A DNA stretch of 39,268 bases from Deltaproteobacteria bacterium (GCA_027003115.1 JALWYS010000182.1:1-39268), one strand, 5' to 3'; shown: positions 7,516 through 17,878, counted from the first letter of the stretch. The notes: generated from the letters alone by a model not told the origin. A program made the numbers and translations.

Positions 7516-9060
7516 ATGAAATTCTCTTTTGGCAGTATCCAGGGGAAGATAATTATGGTGATGATCTCTCTCTTGTTAATAAATGTCGTCACCGTTGCAG
7601 CCACGTTTTACAAACTCTCCCAGCAGGAAAGGGATGGGCTTTACATTGACGTGGCAGGGCGCCAGCGCATGTTCACCCAGAAGATGACAAAGGAGGCATA
7701 TCTTTACGCCCTTACAAAGGATAAGAAGTGGAGAGACGAGCTTTCAAAGACAGAGGCCCTTTTTCAAAAAAGCCTCCTGGCCCTTAGAAATGGGGATAAA
7801 AAACTTGGTCTGGCACCAACAACCAATGGAAAGGTCCTTTCCGAGCTTGATAAGCTTGAGGCTGCTTGGAAGGACTTTATGGCCCAGGTTGACCAGGTGG
7901 TTAAGTCAGAGCTTGGCTCAGGAAGCAGCAATAACGCCCTTGATTACCTGTCAAAGTACAATATACCCCTTCTTAAACAGGCAAATGTGGTTACCCAGGC
8001 CTACAAAAAGATGACCATGAATTCCATCAAGGAGCTTAAGGAGGTGGAGCTTCTACTTCTTGCAGCAGGGGTATGTCTGTTCTTTTTCTCAGTCTGGTTT
8101 ATTCACGTACATGTGTTGAGGCCACTTGGTAAGCTTTTCCCTATGATAGAGAGCATTGCCAGTGGGGATCTAAAGGCCAGGGTGAACATCAAGGTAAAGG
8201 GCGAACTACAGGAGCTTGGAAATGCCCTTAACCACATGGCTGAAAAGCTCAACAAGATGGTGAAAGACATTCAGAATGATTCCACTGACATCAAGGGCGC
8301 TTCGGAAAAACTTGATGATATAAGCCAAAAGGTCTACAGCCGGGCCACTTCCATGAACGAGATTGTCTCTGAGGTAGTTCAGGCAGCAGAGTCTGTTGAC
8401 GACAGGATAATGTCAGTAACCCGCGCATCCCAGGAACTTACTGAGGCCACAACGGAAATTGCCCAGAGTGTTGCCCATACCGCTTCCATCACCAACGATG
8501 CCCAGGAAAAGGCCTATAAGGCCAACGAGGTGATTCAGAGGCTTGGGGAAAGCTCTGATAAGATAGGAAGCATCATCCAGGTGATCAACACCATTGCCGA
8601 GCAGACCAATCTCCTGGCACTAAATGCCACCATAGAGGCCGCAAGGGCAGGAGAGGCCGGAAAGGGCTTTGCCGTTGTTGCAAATGAGATCAAGGAGCTT
8701 GCGAGACAGACCAGTGAGGCTACAGACGAGATCACAAACATGATCCAGGCCATACAGGAAGAAACAGGCGTTGCAGTAACTTCTGTAGAAGAGATAACAA
8801 ACATCGTTGGCCAGATAAATGACCTGGCCAACACCATCGCATCTGCTGCAGAGGAGCAGACTGCAACCGTTTCAGAAATAAGCGTCAACATGGAAGAGGC
8901 AGAGGTAGAGGTAAGAGGCGTAAAGGATAAAAGCACCGGAACCGCAGACCTTGCAGGCTCAGTCCAGGCAGTTGCAGAGGAGACTGCAACCTACTCCAGG
9001 AAGCTAAACAGCCTTGCAAACAGTCTGGAAGACATGATGAAAAGCTTTAAGACAGCCTGA
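7516..9060 (+). CDS. Methyl-accepting chemotaxis protein with PilJ-type N-terminal sensor domain
   Basis: 514 aa; two TM segments, [19 protein letters not shown] sensor motif, HAMP-like region, [35 protein letters not shown] signalling tip. Confidence 0.93.
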   Translation: MKFSFGSIQGKIIMVMISLLLINVVTVAATFYKLSQQERDGLYIDVAGRQRMFTQKMTKEAYLYALTKDKKWRDELSKTEALFQKSLLALRNGDKKLGLAPTTNGKVLSELDKLEAAWKDFMAQVDQVVKSELGSGSSNNALDYLSKYNIPLLKQANVVTQAYKKMTMNSIKELKEVELLLLAAGVCLFFFSVWFIHVHVLRPLGKLFPMIESIASGDLKARVNIKVKGELQELGNALNHMAEKLNKMVKDIQNDSTDIKGASEKLDDISQKVYSRATSMNEIVSEVVQAAESVDDRIMSVTRASQELTEATTEIAQSVAHTASITNDAQEKAYKANEVIQRLGESSDKIGSIIQVINTIAEQTNLLALNATIEAARAGEAGKGFAVVANEIKELARQTSEATDEITNMIQAIQEETGVAVTSVEEITNIVGQINDLANTIASAAEEQTATVSEISVNMEEAEVEVRGVKDKSTGTADLAGSVQAVAEETATYSRKLNSLANSLEDMMKSFKTA

Positions 9061-9084
9061 TGGTTAAGTAAACGCAAAACAGAA

Positions 9085-9124
9085 ACAAAAAGGGGGAGCC
9101 AGCCAGCTCCCCCTTTTTGTTTTA
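9085..9124. terminator. Bidirectional Rho-independent terminator between the MCP gene and gltB
   Basis: ACAAAAAGGGGGAGC-cagcca-GCTCCCCCTTTTTGT, 15-bp perfect stem with A/T runs on both sides, between convergent genes. Confidence 0.92.
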
Positions 9125-9141
9125 TTGTTGGTTGGTGAAAG

Positions 9142-12100
9142 TTACCCGGCGGATTTTGGCCTGAAGCTCTTGGGAACGATCATGATGAAGCGCTCCTTGG
9201 CATTTTTCATAATCTCTTCAACGGCCTTTGTCTCGTCCAGCTGGAAGGTGGAGCGAAGTTCGTCTATGTAAAGGCCGAGAAGCTCCTCTATGTCTTTGAT
9301 CCCCTCCTTGGAAAGTTTTTCTATCTTTACTATTGCACCCCTTGCAAGGCGTCTTTTAATGGAAGAGACATCAAAGTTAAATTCCGGGTAGAGGCATTGA
9401 TAGATTACGCCTCCAGTCATTCCTGCACACATCCAGGGGCCAGGGTCCCCAAGAACCACTGCCCGTCCTCCTGTCATGTACTCAAAGGCAAAGCCCTTTA
9501 AAAAGGCCTTGTGGGCAATATTTCCTTTGGAGTCATCCACAGGCTCTGTTATGCGCCTTCCAAAGACCACGTCTGCCCCTGAAAAGCGTATGCATGCGCG
9601 GGAGTCTGCCATGTTCTGGATGAGGAAGGTACCCTTTATGGCGCCGTAGGCAAAGCTCTTACCGGTTGAGCCGTCAACCCGGTTTCCAAGGTAATTTATG
9701 CCCTTGAACACACCGACAACGCCCCCATAGCTACCCTTTACAGTCCCGTCCTGGGCCCCGCCCATGATGCTTGCATCCACTGCAGTGATGTTAAAGGCGC
9801 AAAGGCCGTTTCCAGGAACGGATGAAACCAGCCTGAGCCTTGCCTTTTTGTCTGTGGAGATGGTGTAGCGTCTTACTATCTCGCCAGACAGATAGGTGGC
9901 CATGGCCCTGTCTGTGCTTTTTACGCCCTGTTCCTTGAACCTCACCACCTTTTTACCCTGCTCAAATTCATCGATTATGAGATCGCTGACGAGCTTGGTA
10001 AGGTAGTTAAGGGGAAGCCTGATGCTCTTTTCCTGGTTGATGTCCTTGGGGATGTTCGAAAGATCTGGCTTTGCAAGCACACCTGACGCGTCGAGCCTTT
10101 CCTGAAAGCGGTACTGCTCAAGAAGATCGGTTCTTCCTACCAGGGCCTGGAGGTTTTTCTCGCCGATATCTGCAAGTATCTGGCGTACCTCGTCACCCAG
10201 GGCTCGAAGAAGCCTTGCCAGGTTTTCTGCCTCGATGTCCACCTTCCTTGGTGAAAAGCCCTTGACACCCCTGGCCTCTGCCTGCTCCTTTGTCTGAAGC
10301 TGTGTGGATATGCCCCTTGGGCAGCGATCCAGATGGCACCTATGACAGCTTATGCAACCAACTCCCATGAGTGCCACAGTTCCCATGCCAACCCTGTTGG
10401 CGCCAAGAAGTATCATCTTCACGATATCTGCGCCACTTCTGAGCCCTCCATCAGCCCACACCTCCACCTTGTCCCTGAGATTTGACTCACAAAGTGCCCT
10501 GTGGGCCTCTGAGACACCAACCTCTATGGGAAGTCCAACGTAGCGTTTAGCATGCTCCCTGGCAGCCCCGGTTCCACCTTCGAAGCCGCTCAGGTTCACA
10601 ATGTCTGCCCCTGCCTTGGCAATTCCAACGGCAATGGTTCCCACACCACTTGTAACTGGTATCTTGACAGAGACCTTTGCGTAGGGGTTTGCAGTCTTAA
10701 GCTCGGTGATTATCTGGGCAAGGTCTTCAATGGAGTAGATGTCATGCTGGTTGGATGGTGAGATGAGAGTTATCCCTGGTTTGCAGTGCCGTGCCCTTGC
10801 AACCTGTTCAGAGACCTTCTGGCCAGGAAGGTGGCCTCCCTCTCCCGGCTTTGCCCCCTGGCCAATCTTTATCTCCAGGTAGTCAGCCGAGTTTAAAAGC
10901 TCCATATACACGCCAAAGCGGCCAGAGGCTATCTGCTGCCCCCTGTTTTTTCTGTACTTTCCAAGCATGTCCGGGATCTCGCCGCCTTCACCGTTCATGC
11001 AGATGATGTTTACCTTTTTTGCCGCCTCTGCGTAGCTTCTGAAGGAATTTTCTCCCTGGGAGCCAAAGCTCATGGCGGCAATAACAATGGGCATGTCATG
11101 GTGTCCAATGGAGATGTCAACCTGGTCCATGGTGAGGCGTTTATTTTCCTCTACGAGGACAGGCCTTAGAAGATGCCTTATTCCAATGGGCATTTCCTCG
11201 TCTATTTTTGCAAGGCCCTTTGCCATCTCATAGTATCCCTTCTTGCCCTCGGCAGTCTGCCTGAGAATGCGGCCAACCTTGGCGTTTCTGTTGGGCTCTC
11301 CGTAAAGGGGCTTCTCTTCTGCCTCATGTGCGCGCTTTATGCGCTCTTTGCCAAGTTCTTCAAGAAGCGTAAAACTGAGGCCTACCTGGTCTGATTTGCA
11401 AAAACATGGGACCTTGAAAATCTCCTCGAATTCATTTGTTACGCCAATGCCGGCAAATATCCTGCCGTATCCGCAAAGCTCGTGGATGCCCATGGTGGAC
11501 ATGACCTTTTCCATTCCCTTTTGGAATACATCTATGGTGTTTGAGATGGCATTGGCCTCATCAACCTTTTCACTGGTGAAAGTGGTAACGGTTTGCCACA
11601 GCTTATAAGGGTTGAGAGCGTCCGTTCCCATGCCAAGGAGAAACATTATGTCGTGGAGGTTTCTTATGGCTCCTGAGCGTACAATCACGCTGCAGCGCCT
11701 GCGAAGGTGTTTTTCTTCAAGTTTCTGGTTGAGATAGGAAACACAAAGTGCTGGGTCCATGAAGGACTTTTCTTCCTTAAAGGCGTTACTGTCATCAAGG
11801 AGCAGGAGTACTGCACCGTTTTCTACAGCCTCTATCGCCTCACTGCACATGGCCTCAAGCTGTTTCTTAAGGCCTTCTTCTGGATCAAAAAGCGTCTCGA
11901 GAATCTTTACCCTGGAAGGGTCAAGACCCTTTGCAGAAAAATGGGAGAGTATGTCTTCAAGGACAACAGAGCCATGCTTCCTTGCAAGCTCATTTATCCC
12001 CTCCCTGGAAATGACACCTTCCAGGCCCTGGTAATCCAGAAGAAGTGGGCAGAGTATCTCAAGGCCTGTTGGGGCCTTTTCCTGTTCAACGAGCAGACAC

Positions 12101-13710
12101 GGCTTGTCTCCAAGGATCACCCTGGTAGTGAAGTGTTCTGCCTCCCGTTCCCTGTCAATTGCAGGATTTGTAACAACGGCCACGTTTTCCTTGAAAAATT
12201 CCGATGCATTTGGAAGGGCCTCTGGCATAAGGGCAGCCAAGGGGCCTGTATGGCCCATGGAGCCTATTATGTCTATTCCCTCAAGGGCTACCCTTTTCCT
12301 CAGGTCCATGTCGTACTTCTGCCAGCCAAAGGCACCAAGAAGGTTGATGTCCTTCATTTCCTGGCTGGCCTTTTTGGGCTCAAGGCCAAGTTTTTCCAGG
12401 GATGCTGAATCCTTGACCTTTACCGAGTCTGCACGTACAAGGCCTTCAAGGAGCTCCATCTTGGTTCTTCTTTGATGCATGAGCTCCTTGATCCTTTCCT
12501 GGAACTGCGTGTGCCTGTAAACCTTTGCCCTTTGGCCAAGGTTGGCCTCTATGGCGATCTTTTCACCTGGTGCAAGGGGGATCGGGTCTGTCATGGTGTT
12601 CTTTATGTCCACCACTCCCTTTTCAGAAGACAGAAAGTACTCATAGTCGCTTTCTCCGAACCAGAGTGGTCTCAACCCCAGGGCATCAACGCTTCCCATA
12701 CAGATGTTTGCATACCTTGCAACAACTGCTGCAGGCCCCTGGGCAGAGCTTGGAAAGAACCAGCGGTAAAAATCAAAGACCTTCTGAAGGTCCTCTTCAT
12801 AGTATTCAACTTCGCTGTGAATGGCTGGAAAGACCATTTCCAGGGCCTCCATGGGGTCAAGCTGGTACATGTTGATGAGGCCTTCGATGATCCTGTTCAG
12901 ATCCTGGGAATCACTTCCACCTGGTACAGGCTCTATGCCCAAAATGCGGCCGGTGCTCCTAAGCCTTTCTATGGTGTTGATCTCGCCGTTATGGCACAAG
13001 ATGGAAAAGGGCTGTGCCCTTTCCATGGTTGGAAGCGTGTTTGTGGAGTACCTGCTGTGGCCAAGGCTTATTATGGAGGTGAGATCCCGGTCCATGAGCT
13101 CTGGGAATACCCTTGGAAGGAGGTCTGGTGTGCCTCTGAGCTTGTAAACCACGGAATCAGGGCTCAGGGAGGCGATATGGATCTCTGGTATCTCCTTTTC
13201 TATCTCCATCTGGATCATGAAAAGGCTTTTTTGTGCCTCCTGTATTGTGGAAAAGTCCAGCATTCCTGCCACTTGCCAGAAAAGGGGCGCTTCTGCCAGT
13301 GCCCGGGGCCCGAGTTCCTCATTCCTGGTGTTGCCCTTGACCTCGAGAAGTATGTTTATGGACTCCCTTTTGAATATCTGGCGTATCTTTTCGAGGACGC
13401 TCTTTTCATCCTTGACTATGGAGCACGGGAGAAGGAAGTGACCTACAAAGAAGCTTCTGCTGTCGGCAAGGTGTCTGCTGAGGCCTTCCTTTTCAAGCCG
13501 TTTTGCCCAGACCTTTCTAGGCAGATCACAGAGGATTCCGCAGCCGTCTCCCTCGCCATCAATGTCACCTGAGCGATGACCCATCTTCTGAAGGGCCTCT
13601 ATGGTCTTTACAATATTTGCATGGGTGCTTTTGCCTCTTTTGTCCACAAAGGCGATAATTGCGCATGCATCTTTTTCCCTGGGGCAATTATAGTTTTCCA
13701 TAAGAAGCAA
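9142..13710 (-). CDS. gltB: Glutamate synthase large subunit (class II amidotransferase, FMN-binding and GXGXG domains)
   Basis: 1522 aa; N-terminal propeptide then CAIIAFVDKRG, GHSRYSTNT, LSGFEGGTGAA, GVGCISCHRCHLDRCPRGI, and a C-terminal region with MGGAQDGTVKGSYGG. Confidence 0.96.
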   Translation of the reverse strand: MLLMENYNCPREKDACAIIAFVDKRGKSTHANIVKTIEALQKMGHRSGDIDGEGDGCGILCDLPRKVWAKRLEKEGLSRHLADSRSFFVGHFLLPCSIVKDEKSVLEKIRQIFKRESINILLEVKGNTRNEELGPRALAEAPLFWQVAGMLDFSTIQEAQKSLFMIQMEIEKEIPEIHIASLSPDSVVYKLRGTPDLLPRVFPELMDRDLTSIISLGHSRYSTNTLPTMERAQPFSILCHNGEINTIERLRSTGRILGIEPVPGGSDSQDLNRIIEGLINMYQLDPMEALEMVFPAIHSEVEYYEEDLQKVFDFYRWFFPSSAQGPAAVVARYANICMGSVDALGLRPLWFGESDYEYFLSSEKGVVDIKNTMTDPIPLAPGEKIAIEANLGQRAKVYRHTQFQERIKELMHQRRTKMELLEGLVRADSVKVKDSASLEKLGLEPKKASQEMKDINLLGAFGWQKYDMDLRKRVALEGIDIIGSMGHTGPLAALMPEALPNASEFFKENVAVVTNPAIDREREAEHFTTRVILGDKPCLLVEQEKAPTGLEILCPLLLDYQGLEGVISREGINELARKHGSVVLEDILSHFSAKGLDPSRVKILETLFDPEEGLKKQLEAMCSEAIEAVENGAVLLLLDDSNAFKEEKSFMDPALCVSYLNQKLEEKHLRRRCSVIVRSGAIRNLHDIMFLLGMGTDALNPYKLWQTVTTFTSEKVDEANAISNTIDVFQKGMEKVMSTMGIHELCGYGRIFAGIGVTNEFEEIFKVPCFCKSDQVGLSFTLLEELGKERIKRAHEAEEKPLYGEPNRNAKVGRILRQTAEGKKGYYEMAKGLAKIDEEMPIGIRHLLRPVLVEENKRLTMDQVDISIGHHDMPIVIAAMSFGSQGENSFRSYAEAAKKVNIICMNGEGGEIPDMLGKYRKNRGQQIASGRFGVYMELLNSADYLEIKIGQGAKPGEGGHLPGQKVSEQVARARHCKPGITLISPSNQHDIYSIEDLAQIITELKTANPYAKVSVKIPVTSGVGTIAVGIAKAGADIVNLSGFEGGTGAAREHAKRYVGLPIEVGVSEAHRALCESNLRDKVEVWADGGLRSGADIVKMILLGANRVGMGTVALMGVGCISCHRCHLDRCPRGISTQLQTKEQAEARGVKGFSPRKVDIEAENLARLLRALGDEVRQILADIGEKNLQALVGRTDLLEQYRFQERLDASGVLAKPDLSNIPKDINQEKSIRLPLNYLTKLVSDLIIDEFEQGKKVVRFKEQGVKSTDRAMATYLSGEIVRRYTISTDKKARLRLVSSVPGNGLCAFNITAVDASIMGGAQDGTVKGSYGGVVGVFKGINYLGNRVDGSTGKSFAYGAIKGTFLIQNMADSRACIRFSGADVVFGRRITEPVDDSKGNIAHKAFLKGFAFEYMTGGRAVVLGDPGPWMCAGMTGGVIYQCLYPEFNFDVSSIKRRLARGAIVKIEKLSKEGIKDIEELLGLYIDELRSTFQLDETKAVEEIMKNAKERFIMIVPKSFRPKSAG

Positions 13711-13883
13711 GGTCTCCTTATTTTGTATTTTTTGGCGGTGTCCTGCCTGCTTTTAATCAATTTCGCAGCCCTTAAAAAAGGGGATGAATTTTCATTCAAA
13801 CAGCAAGGAAACATATACTTTTAGACGATAAATGCCAAGGGGAAATGGAAAAACAAGGAGGTTTTAGACCCTTATTTTGAACT

Positions 13884-14639
13884 CTATTCACCCAGATACG
13901 CTGCTATCACATCTGGATTTTTCTGTATCTGTTCAGGAGGTCCCTCTGCAAGGAGCCTTCCGTAATTTAACACCAGGACCCTTTGGGATATTTCCATTAC
14001 AAGACTCATGTTGTGCTCTACAAGGAGCACGGTTATTCCTGACTCACATATCCGTTTTATGAGTTGGCAAAGTTCCTGTGTTTCCGTATCGTTGAGGCCG
14101 GCAGCAGGTTCATCCATAAGGAGCAGTTTTGGCTTAGATGCCAGGGACCTAGCCACTTCAAGCTTTTTAAGAAGTCCGTAAGGAAGGCCAGCAGCTGGAC
14201 GATCCTTATACTCAGAAAGGCCACAAAAGTGGAGGGCTTCCTCTGCCATGCGCCTTACCTCTTTCTCTTCTTGAATCACAGAGGGAAGCCTCAGGGCAGA
14301 GGCCAGAAGTCCCGTTCTGGAACGCAGGTGGCAGCCCACCATAACGTTTTCTATGGCACTCATGTTTAAAAAGACCTGAAGGTTCTGAAACGTGCGGCTT
14401 ATGCCAAGCCTTGCAATTTTAAAGGGCGGAAGCCCTGTTATTTCCTTATCCTTGAAAAAGATGGAGCCTGCACTTGGTTTGTAGATATTGGTGAGCAGGT
14501 TAAAAAGGGTGGTCTTTCCTGCTCCATTTGGCCCGATTATGGAAAAGATGATGTTTTCTGGCACGGAAAAGCTTAGATCCGAGATGGCCTTTAGCCCTCC
14601 AAACTGTTTTTCCAGGTTTTTAACCTTTAAAAGGGACAT
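13884..14639 (-). CDS. livG: Branched-chain amino acid-type ABC transporter ATP-binding protein
   Basis: GPNGAGKTTLFNLLTN Walker A, LLLMDEPAAGLN Walker B, in order with the permease genes. Confidence 0.92.
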   Translation of the reverse strand: MSLLKVKNLEKQFGGLKAISDLSFSVPENIIFSIIGPNGAGKTTLFNLLTNIYKPSAGSIFFKDKEITGLPPFKIARLGISRTFQNLQVFLNMSAIENVMVGCHLRSRTGLLASALRLPSVIQEEKEVRRMAEEALHFCGLSEYKDRPAAGLPYGLLKKLEVARSLASKPKLLLMDEPAAGLNDTETQELCQLIKRICESGITVLLVEHNMSLVMEISQRVLVLNYGRLLAEGPPEQIQKNPDVIAAYLGE

Positions 14640-15592
14640 CAGGAGCCAATCCCCCTTTTTGAAAGCATCATGGCTGCCCTGTTTTTTAGTGAAACAAACA
14701 GGCCTTCTGGCAGGAATATCATTATTACCATGAGGATCAGGCCAAAGACGAGGACCTCAAAGTCTTCGAACACTATGAGCACCTCTGGCAGTATGGAAAG
14801 AATGAATGCGCCCAGGACAGCCCCAAAGGTTGAACCAAGGCCGCCCAGCACCACCATTGTCACTAGTTCAATGGAGAAGAAGAAGCTGAAGGATTCAGGG
14901 CTTACAAAATCCTGCTGGTGGGCAAAGAGGCTTCCGGCTAATGCGGCCATGAGCGCGGAAAAGACAAAGATGTGGGACTTGACTTTTGCCGTGTCGATGC
15001 CCATCATCTGTGCGGCTATTTCGCTTCCGTGCACTGCAGAAAGGGCGCGACCTGCCCTGGAATCAGCAATGTTAAGTGAAAAGAGTACGCTTAAAAGCAT
15101 GTAGGAGCAAAGGACGAAGTACCATTTGATGTCCGAATCTATGGCTACGCCAAAGAGGGAAAGGGTGGGAAGGCCGGTTATGCCGTCTGGACCGCCGGTA
15201 AGCTCGTCTGCCTGTACAAAAAATATGTGTACAATTATTCCAAGTCCCAGGGTGGCCATGGCCAGATAGTGGCCCTTTAATCTCAGGATTGGACGGGAAA
15301 GTACATAGGAAAGACAAATGACAAGGACTGCCCCCAAGATCATTGCAAGCCAAGGGTTAAGGCCATACTTTATGGTGAGAATGGCTGAAGAATATGCTCC
15401 AAGGCCAAAAAAGGCGGCATGTCCAAGGGATATTTGACCGGCGTAACCCATGAGCAGGTTGAGGCTTACGGCAAGGGTGATGTTAAGAAAGATGGTAAGT
15501 CCAACCACTGTGACGTAGTAATTGTCAGGAAATATAACAGGCAGCAAAAGGCAGACTGCAGCAAAGATTGCAAAGCCGGCTAGCCTTTTCAT
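14639..15592 (-). CDS. livM: Branched-chain amino acid-type ABC transporter permease
   Basis: 317 aa polytopic protein; NLLMGYAGQISLGHAAFFGLGAY and VLGGLGSTFGAVLGA LivM motifs. Confidence 0.92.
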   Translation of the reverse strand: MKRLAGFAIFAAVCLLLPVIFPDNYYVTVVGLTIFLNITLAVSLNLLMGYAGQISLGHAAFFGLGAYSSAILTIKYGLNPWLAMILGAVLVICLSYVLSRPILRLKGHYLAMATLGLGIIVHIFFVQADELTGGPDGITGLPTLSLFGVAIDSDIKWYFVLCSYMLLSVLFSLNIADSRAGRALSAVHGSEIAAQMMGIDTAKVKSHIFVFSALMAALAGSLFAHQQDFVSPESFSFFFSIELVTMVVLGGLGSTFGAVLGAFILSILPEVLIVFEDFEVLVFGLILMVIMIFLPEGLFVSLKNRAAMMLSKRGIGS

Positions 15593-16461
15593 ACCCTTTC
15601 TGTTTCTCCCTTACCCAGGATTCCGCTCGGTTTGACGAAAAGCACAAGTAAGATCACGAAAAAGGCAATGGCATCCTTGTAGCCTGAGGAAATAAAGCCT
15701 GCGCCAACGGTTTCAACTATTCCAAGGAGAATTCCTCCAAGGACTGCGCCCATGGAGTTTCCCATGCCTCCAAGGATGGCTGCGCAAAATCCCTTAAGCC
15801 CAAGCATTACCCCTGCCCCGTAGGACATGAAGGTTATGGGGGTAACGAGAAGCCCGGCCGCTGAACCAAGGGCTGCAGACAGTCCGTAGGCCACAAGGAG
15901 CATCTTTTTTACGTCGATCCCCACAAGATAGGCGGCCTTCTTGTTGTACGAACAGGCAAGTATTGCCTTTCCCATTCTGGTTCGGTCGAAAAAGTACTTT
16001 ACCGCAAGGACCGTTACAGCAGTCCCCATCATGACCCACAGGTTCTGGGGAAGTATGGTTGCATTTCCAATTTTTATAGGATTATTGGATGTGAATGGGG
16101 GAAGCCCGTAGATTTCCTTTCCCCAGATCAAAAGGGCTGCTCCTCTAAGGAAGATGGAGGCGCCTATGGTGATTATGATGGTGCTTACCACAGTGGCGTT
16201 TTTTGCCGGCTCTATGGCGAATTTTTCAAGGGCAAGGCCAACTCCCGCCGTTATGGCAATGGCAAGAAGTGCAGCAAAGGGATAGGAAAGGCCAGCCTTC
16301 ATCAAGAAGATGGCGCTCATGGCACCAATCATGACAAACTCGCCCTGGGCGAAGTTTACCACGTCAGATGCGTTGTAAATTATTGAGAAACCAAGGGCCA
16401 CTAGGGCGTAGATGGAACCTACGGTAAGTCCGCTTATGAGAAACTGTAGAAGCTGGTCCAT
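15589..16461 (-). CDS. livH: Branched-chain amino acid-type ABC transporter permease
   Basis: 290 aa polytopic protein; SGLTVGSIYALVALGFSIIYNASDVVNFAQGEFVMIGA LivH motif. Confidence 0.93.
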   Translation of the reverse strand: MDQLLQFLISGLTVGSIYALVALGFSIIYNASDVVNFAQGEFVMIGAMSAIFLMKAGLSYPFAALLAIAITAGVGLALEKFAIEPAKNATVVSTIIITIGASIFLRGAALLIWGKEIYGLPPFTSNNPIKIGNATILPQNLWVMMGTAVTVLAVKYFFDRTRMGKAILACSYNKKAAYLVGIDVKKMLLVAYGLSAALGSAAGLLVTPITFMSYGAGVMLGLKGFCAAILGGMGNSMGAVLGGILLGIVETVGAGFISSGYKDAIAFFVILLVLFVKPSGILGKGETERV

Positions 16462-16502
16462 TCAGTCTGGCCTTCCAGGTTCAATGATACTTCAAGAGCA
16501 AA

Positions 16503-16539
16503 AATTACCCCCGATCAGCAGTCTGAAACGGGGGTAATT
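16503..16539 (-). terminator. Intra-operon hairpin between livK and livH (attenuating terminator candidate)
   Basis: AATTACCCCCG-15 nt-CGGGGGTAATT, 11-bp perfect stem; reading the minus strand the 3' arm runs into TTTTTG. Confidence 0.65.
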
Positions 16540-16561
16540 GAGCGTTATGTCAATCCTTATT

Positions 16562-17713
16562 TTAATAGAGCAGTTTCCAGTTTCCGTTTTGTATCTCAAT
16601 CATCTTGAAGGCGTCGAGGTTCAGGCCTAGGTGGTCGGTGGGGCTCATGTTGAAGATGCCGCCTGTACCAACAAAGCCGTGGGTCTTTTCGATTTCATCC
16701 CTAATTTTGGCTCTGTCTATGGTGCCTGCCCTCTTGACCGCCTCCACTGTTATGAACAGGGCGTCATAGGCGTGTCCACCGAAGGTTGAGACCGGGCCAT
16801 ATTTTGCCTCGTATTTCTTCTTGTAAGCAAGAAGGACCTTCTTCTGCGGGTCATCAGCAGGAAGCTGGTCCGCAACGATGAGTGCAGCAGCAGGAAGCCT
16901 TATCCCGTTTGCAGCATCTCCTGCAAGCTCAATGAATTTCTTGGAGGCGACTCCGTGGGATTCGTAAACTGGTAGCTTTATTCCAAGTTGCTTAATGTTC
17001 TTTGCAACTATGGCAGGGGCCTTGCCGAAGCCGAAGTTTATAATGGCCTGGGCATCGGTTGCCCTTATCTTGGTAAGCTGGGTGGTCATGTCCGTGTCGG
17101 CATTGCCATACTTTTCATCAGCTACTATCTCGATGCCATACTTTGGGGCAAGGGCAAGACACTGGGCACGGCCGGACTTGTCAAAACCGCCGTTTCCTGT
17201 GATGAGTGCGGCCTTCTTGATTCCACGTTTCTTCATGTCTGCAAATATCTTCTCGGCGGCCATTTTGTCCGTGTGGGGTGTCTTGAAGACCCACTTTTTC
17301 ACGGGTTCAACTATCTTGATGGAGCCTGCAAGTGATATGAAGGGTACCTTTGCCTTTTCCACAATGTCAATTACGGCAAGGCTGTTTCCAGATGTGGTTC
17401 CGCCAATGATTACGTCAACCTTGTCCTTCTTGATGAGACGGTTGACGAAATTCTTGGCCTCCTTGGCCTTGCCCTTGGTGTCATAGTGGACAAACTCAAT
17501 TTTGTGTCCGTTTATCCCACCCTTTGCATTTATCTCCTCTATGTACATCTGAAGGGTCTTGAGCTCCGGATCACCAAGAAATGACGCAGGGCCGGTAACT
17601 GCTAGGAAAGAGCCTATTTTTAAGGTATCCTTTGCCTGAACCAGGCTGGTTCCAGAAAGAAATGCCAGTGAAAAAACGGCCAGTAACGTAACGATGTTTT
17701 TGAAGAAACGCAT
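16562..17713 (-). CDS. livK: Periplasmic substrate-binding protein of a branched-chain amino acid-type ABC transporter
   Basis: Signal peptide MRFFKNIVTLLAVFSLAFLSGTSLVQA; LKIGSFLAVTGPASFLGDPELKTLQMYIEEINAKGGINGHKIE. ATG 17713 preceded by GGGAGGAG; the longer ORF start looks spurious. Confidence 0.92.
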   Translation of the reverse strand: MRFFKNIVTLLAVFSLAFLSGTSLVQAKDTLKIGSFLAVTGPASFLGDPELKTLQMYIEEINAKGGINGHKIEFVHYDTKGKAKEAKNFVNRLIKKDKVDVIIGGTTSGNSLAVIDIVEKAKVPFISLAGSIKIVEPVKKWVFKTPHTDKMAAEKIFADMKKRGIKKAALITGNGGFDKSGRAQCLALAPKYGIEIVADEKYGNADTDMTTQLTKIRATDAQAIINFGFGKAPAIVAKNIKQLGIKLPVYESHGVASKKFIELAGDAANGIRLPAAALIVADQLPADDPQKKVLLAYKKKYEAKYGPVSTFGGHAYDALFITVEAVKRAGTIDRAKIRDEIEKTHGFVGTGGIFNMSPTDHLGLNLDAFKMIEIQNGNWKLLY

Positions 17714-17740
17714 TTTTTCTCCTCCCTCTAAGATTTTATA

Positions 17741-17779
17741 ACGTTGACTAATACACAAAAAGAGAGCATTTATCAACGT
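17741..17779 (-). promoter_or_regulatory. Putative sigma-70 promoter of livK flanked by an inverted repeat
   Basis: Minus strand TTGATA (17776-17771), 17-nt spacer, TATTAG (17753-17748). ACGTTGA (17741-17747) and TCAACGT (17773-17779) form an inverted repeat around it. Confidence 0.45.
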
Positions 17780-17878
17780 CAAAACCTGAAAGCAAAAAGT
17801 GTTAGGTTTTGTTTGTGGCCACTAGCTGAACCGAAAAAGGAAGCGCAGTGTGCAAATGGTGAAAGGCAAGGCTTATAA

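Noticed and set aside
11707-13572. Long plus-strand ORFs (233 aa and 366 aa) antisense to gltB
   Set aside because: gltB motifs are continuous on the minus strand; the antisense ORFs show no recognisable domains.
17714-17782. N-terminal extension of LivK in the ORF track (MTLINALFLCISQRYKILEGGEK)
   Set aside because: Internal ATG at 17713 has a strong GGAGG SD and begins a normal signal peptide; the extension covers the predicted promoter/5'UTR.
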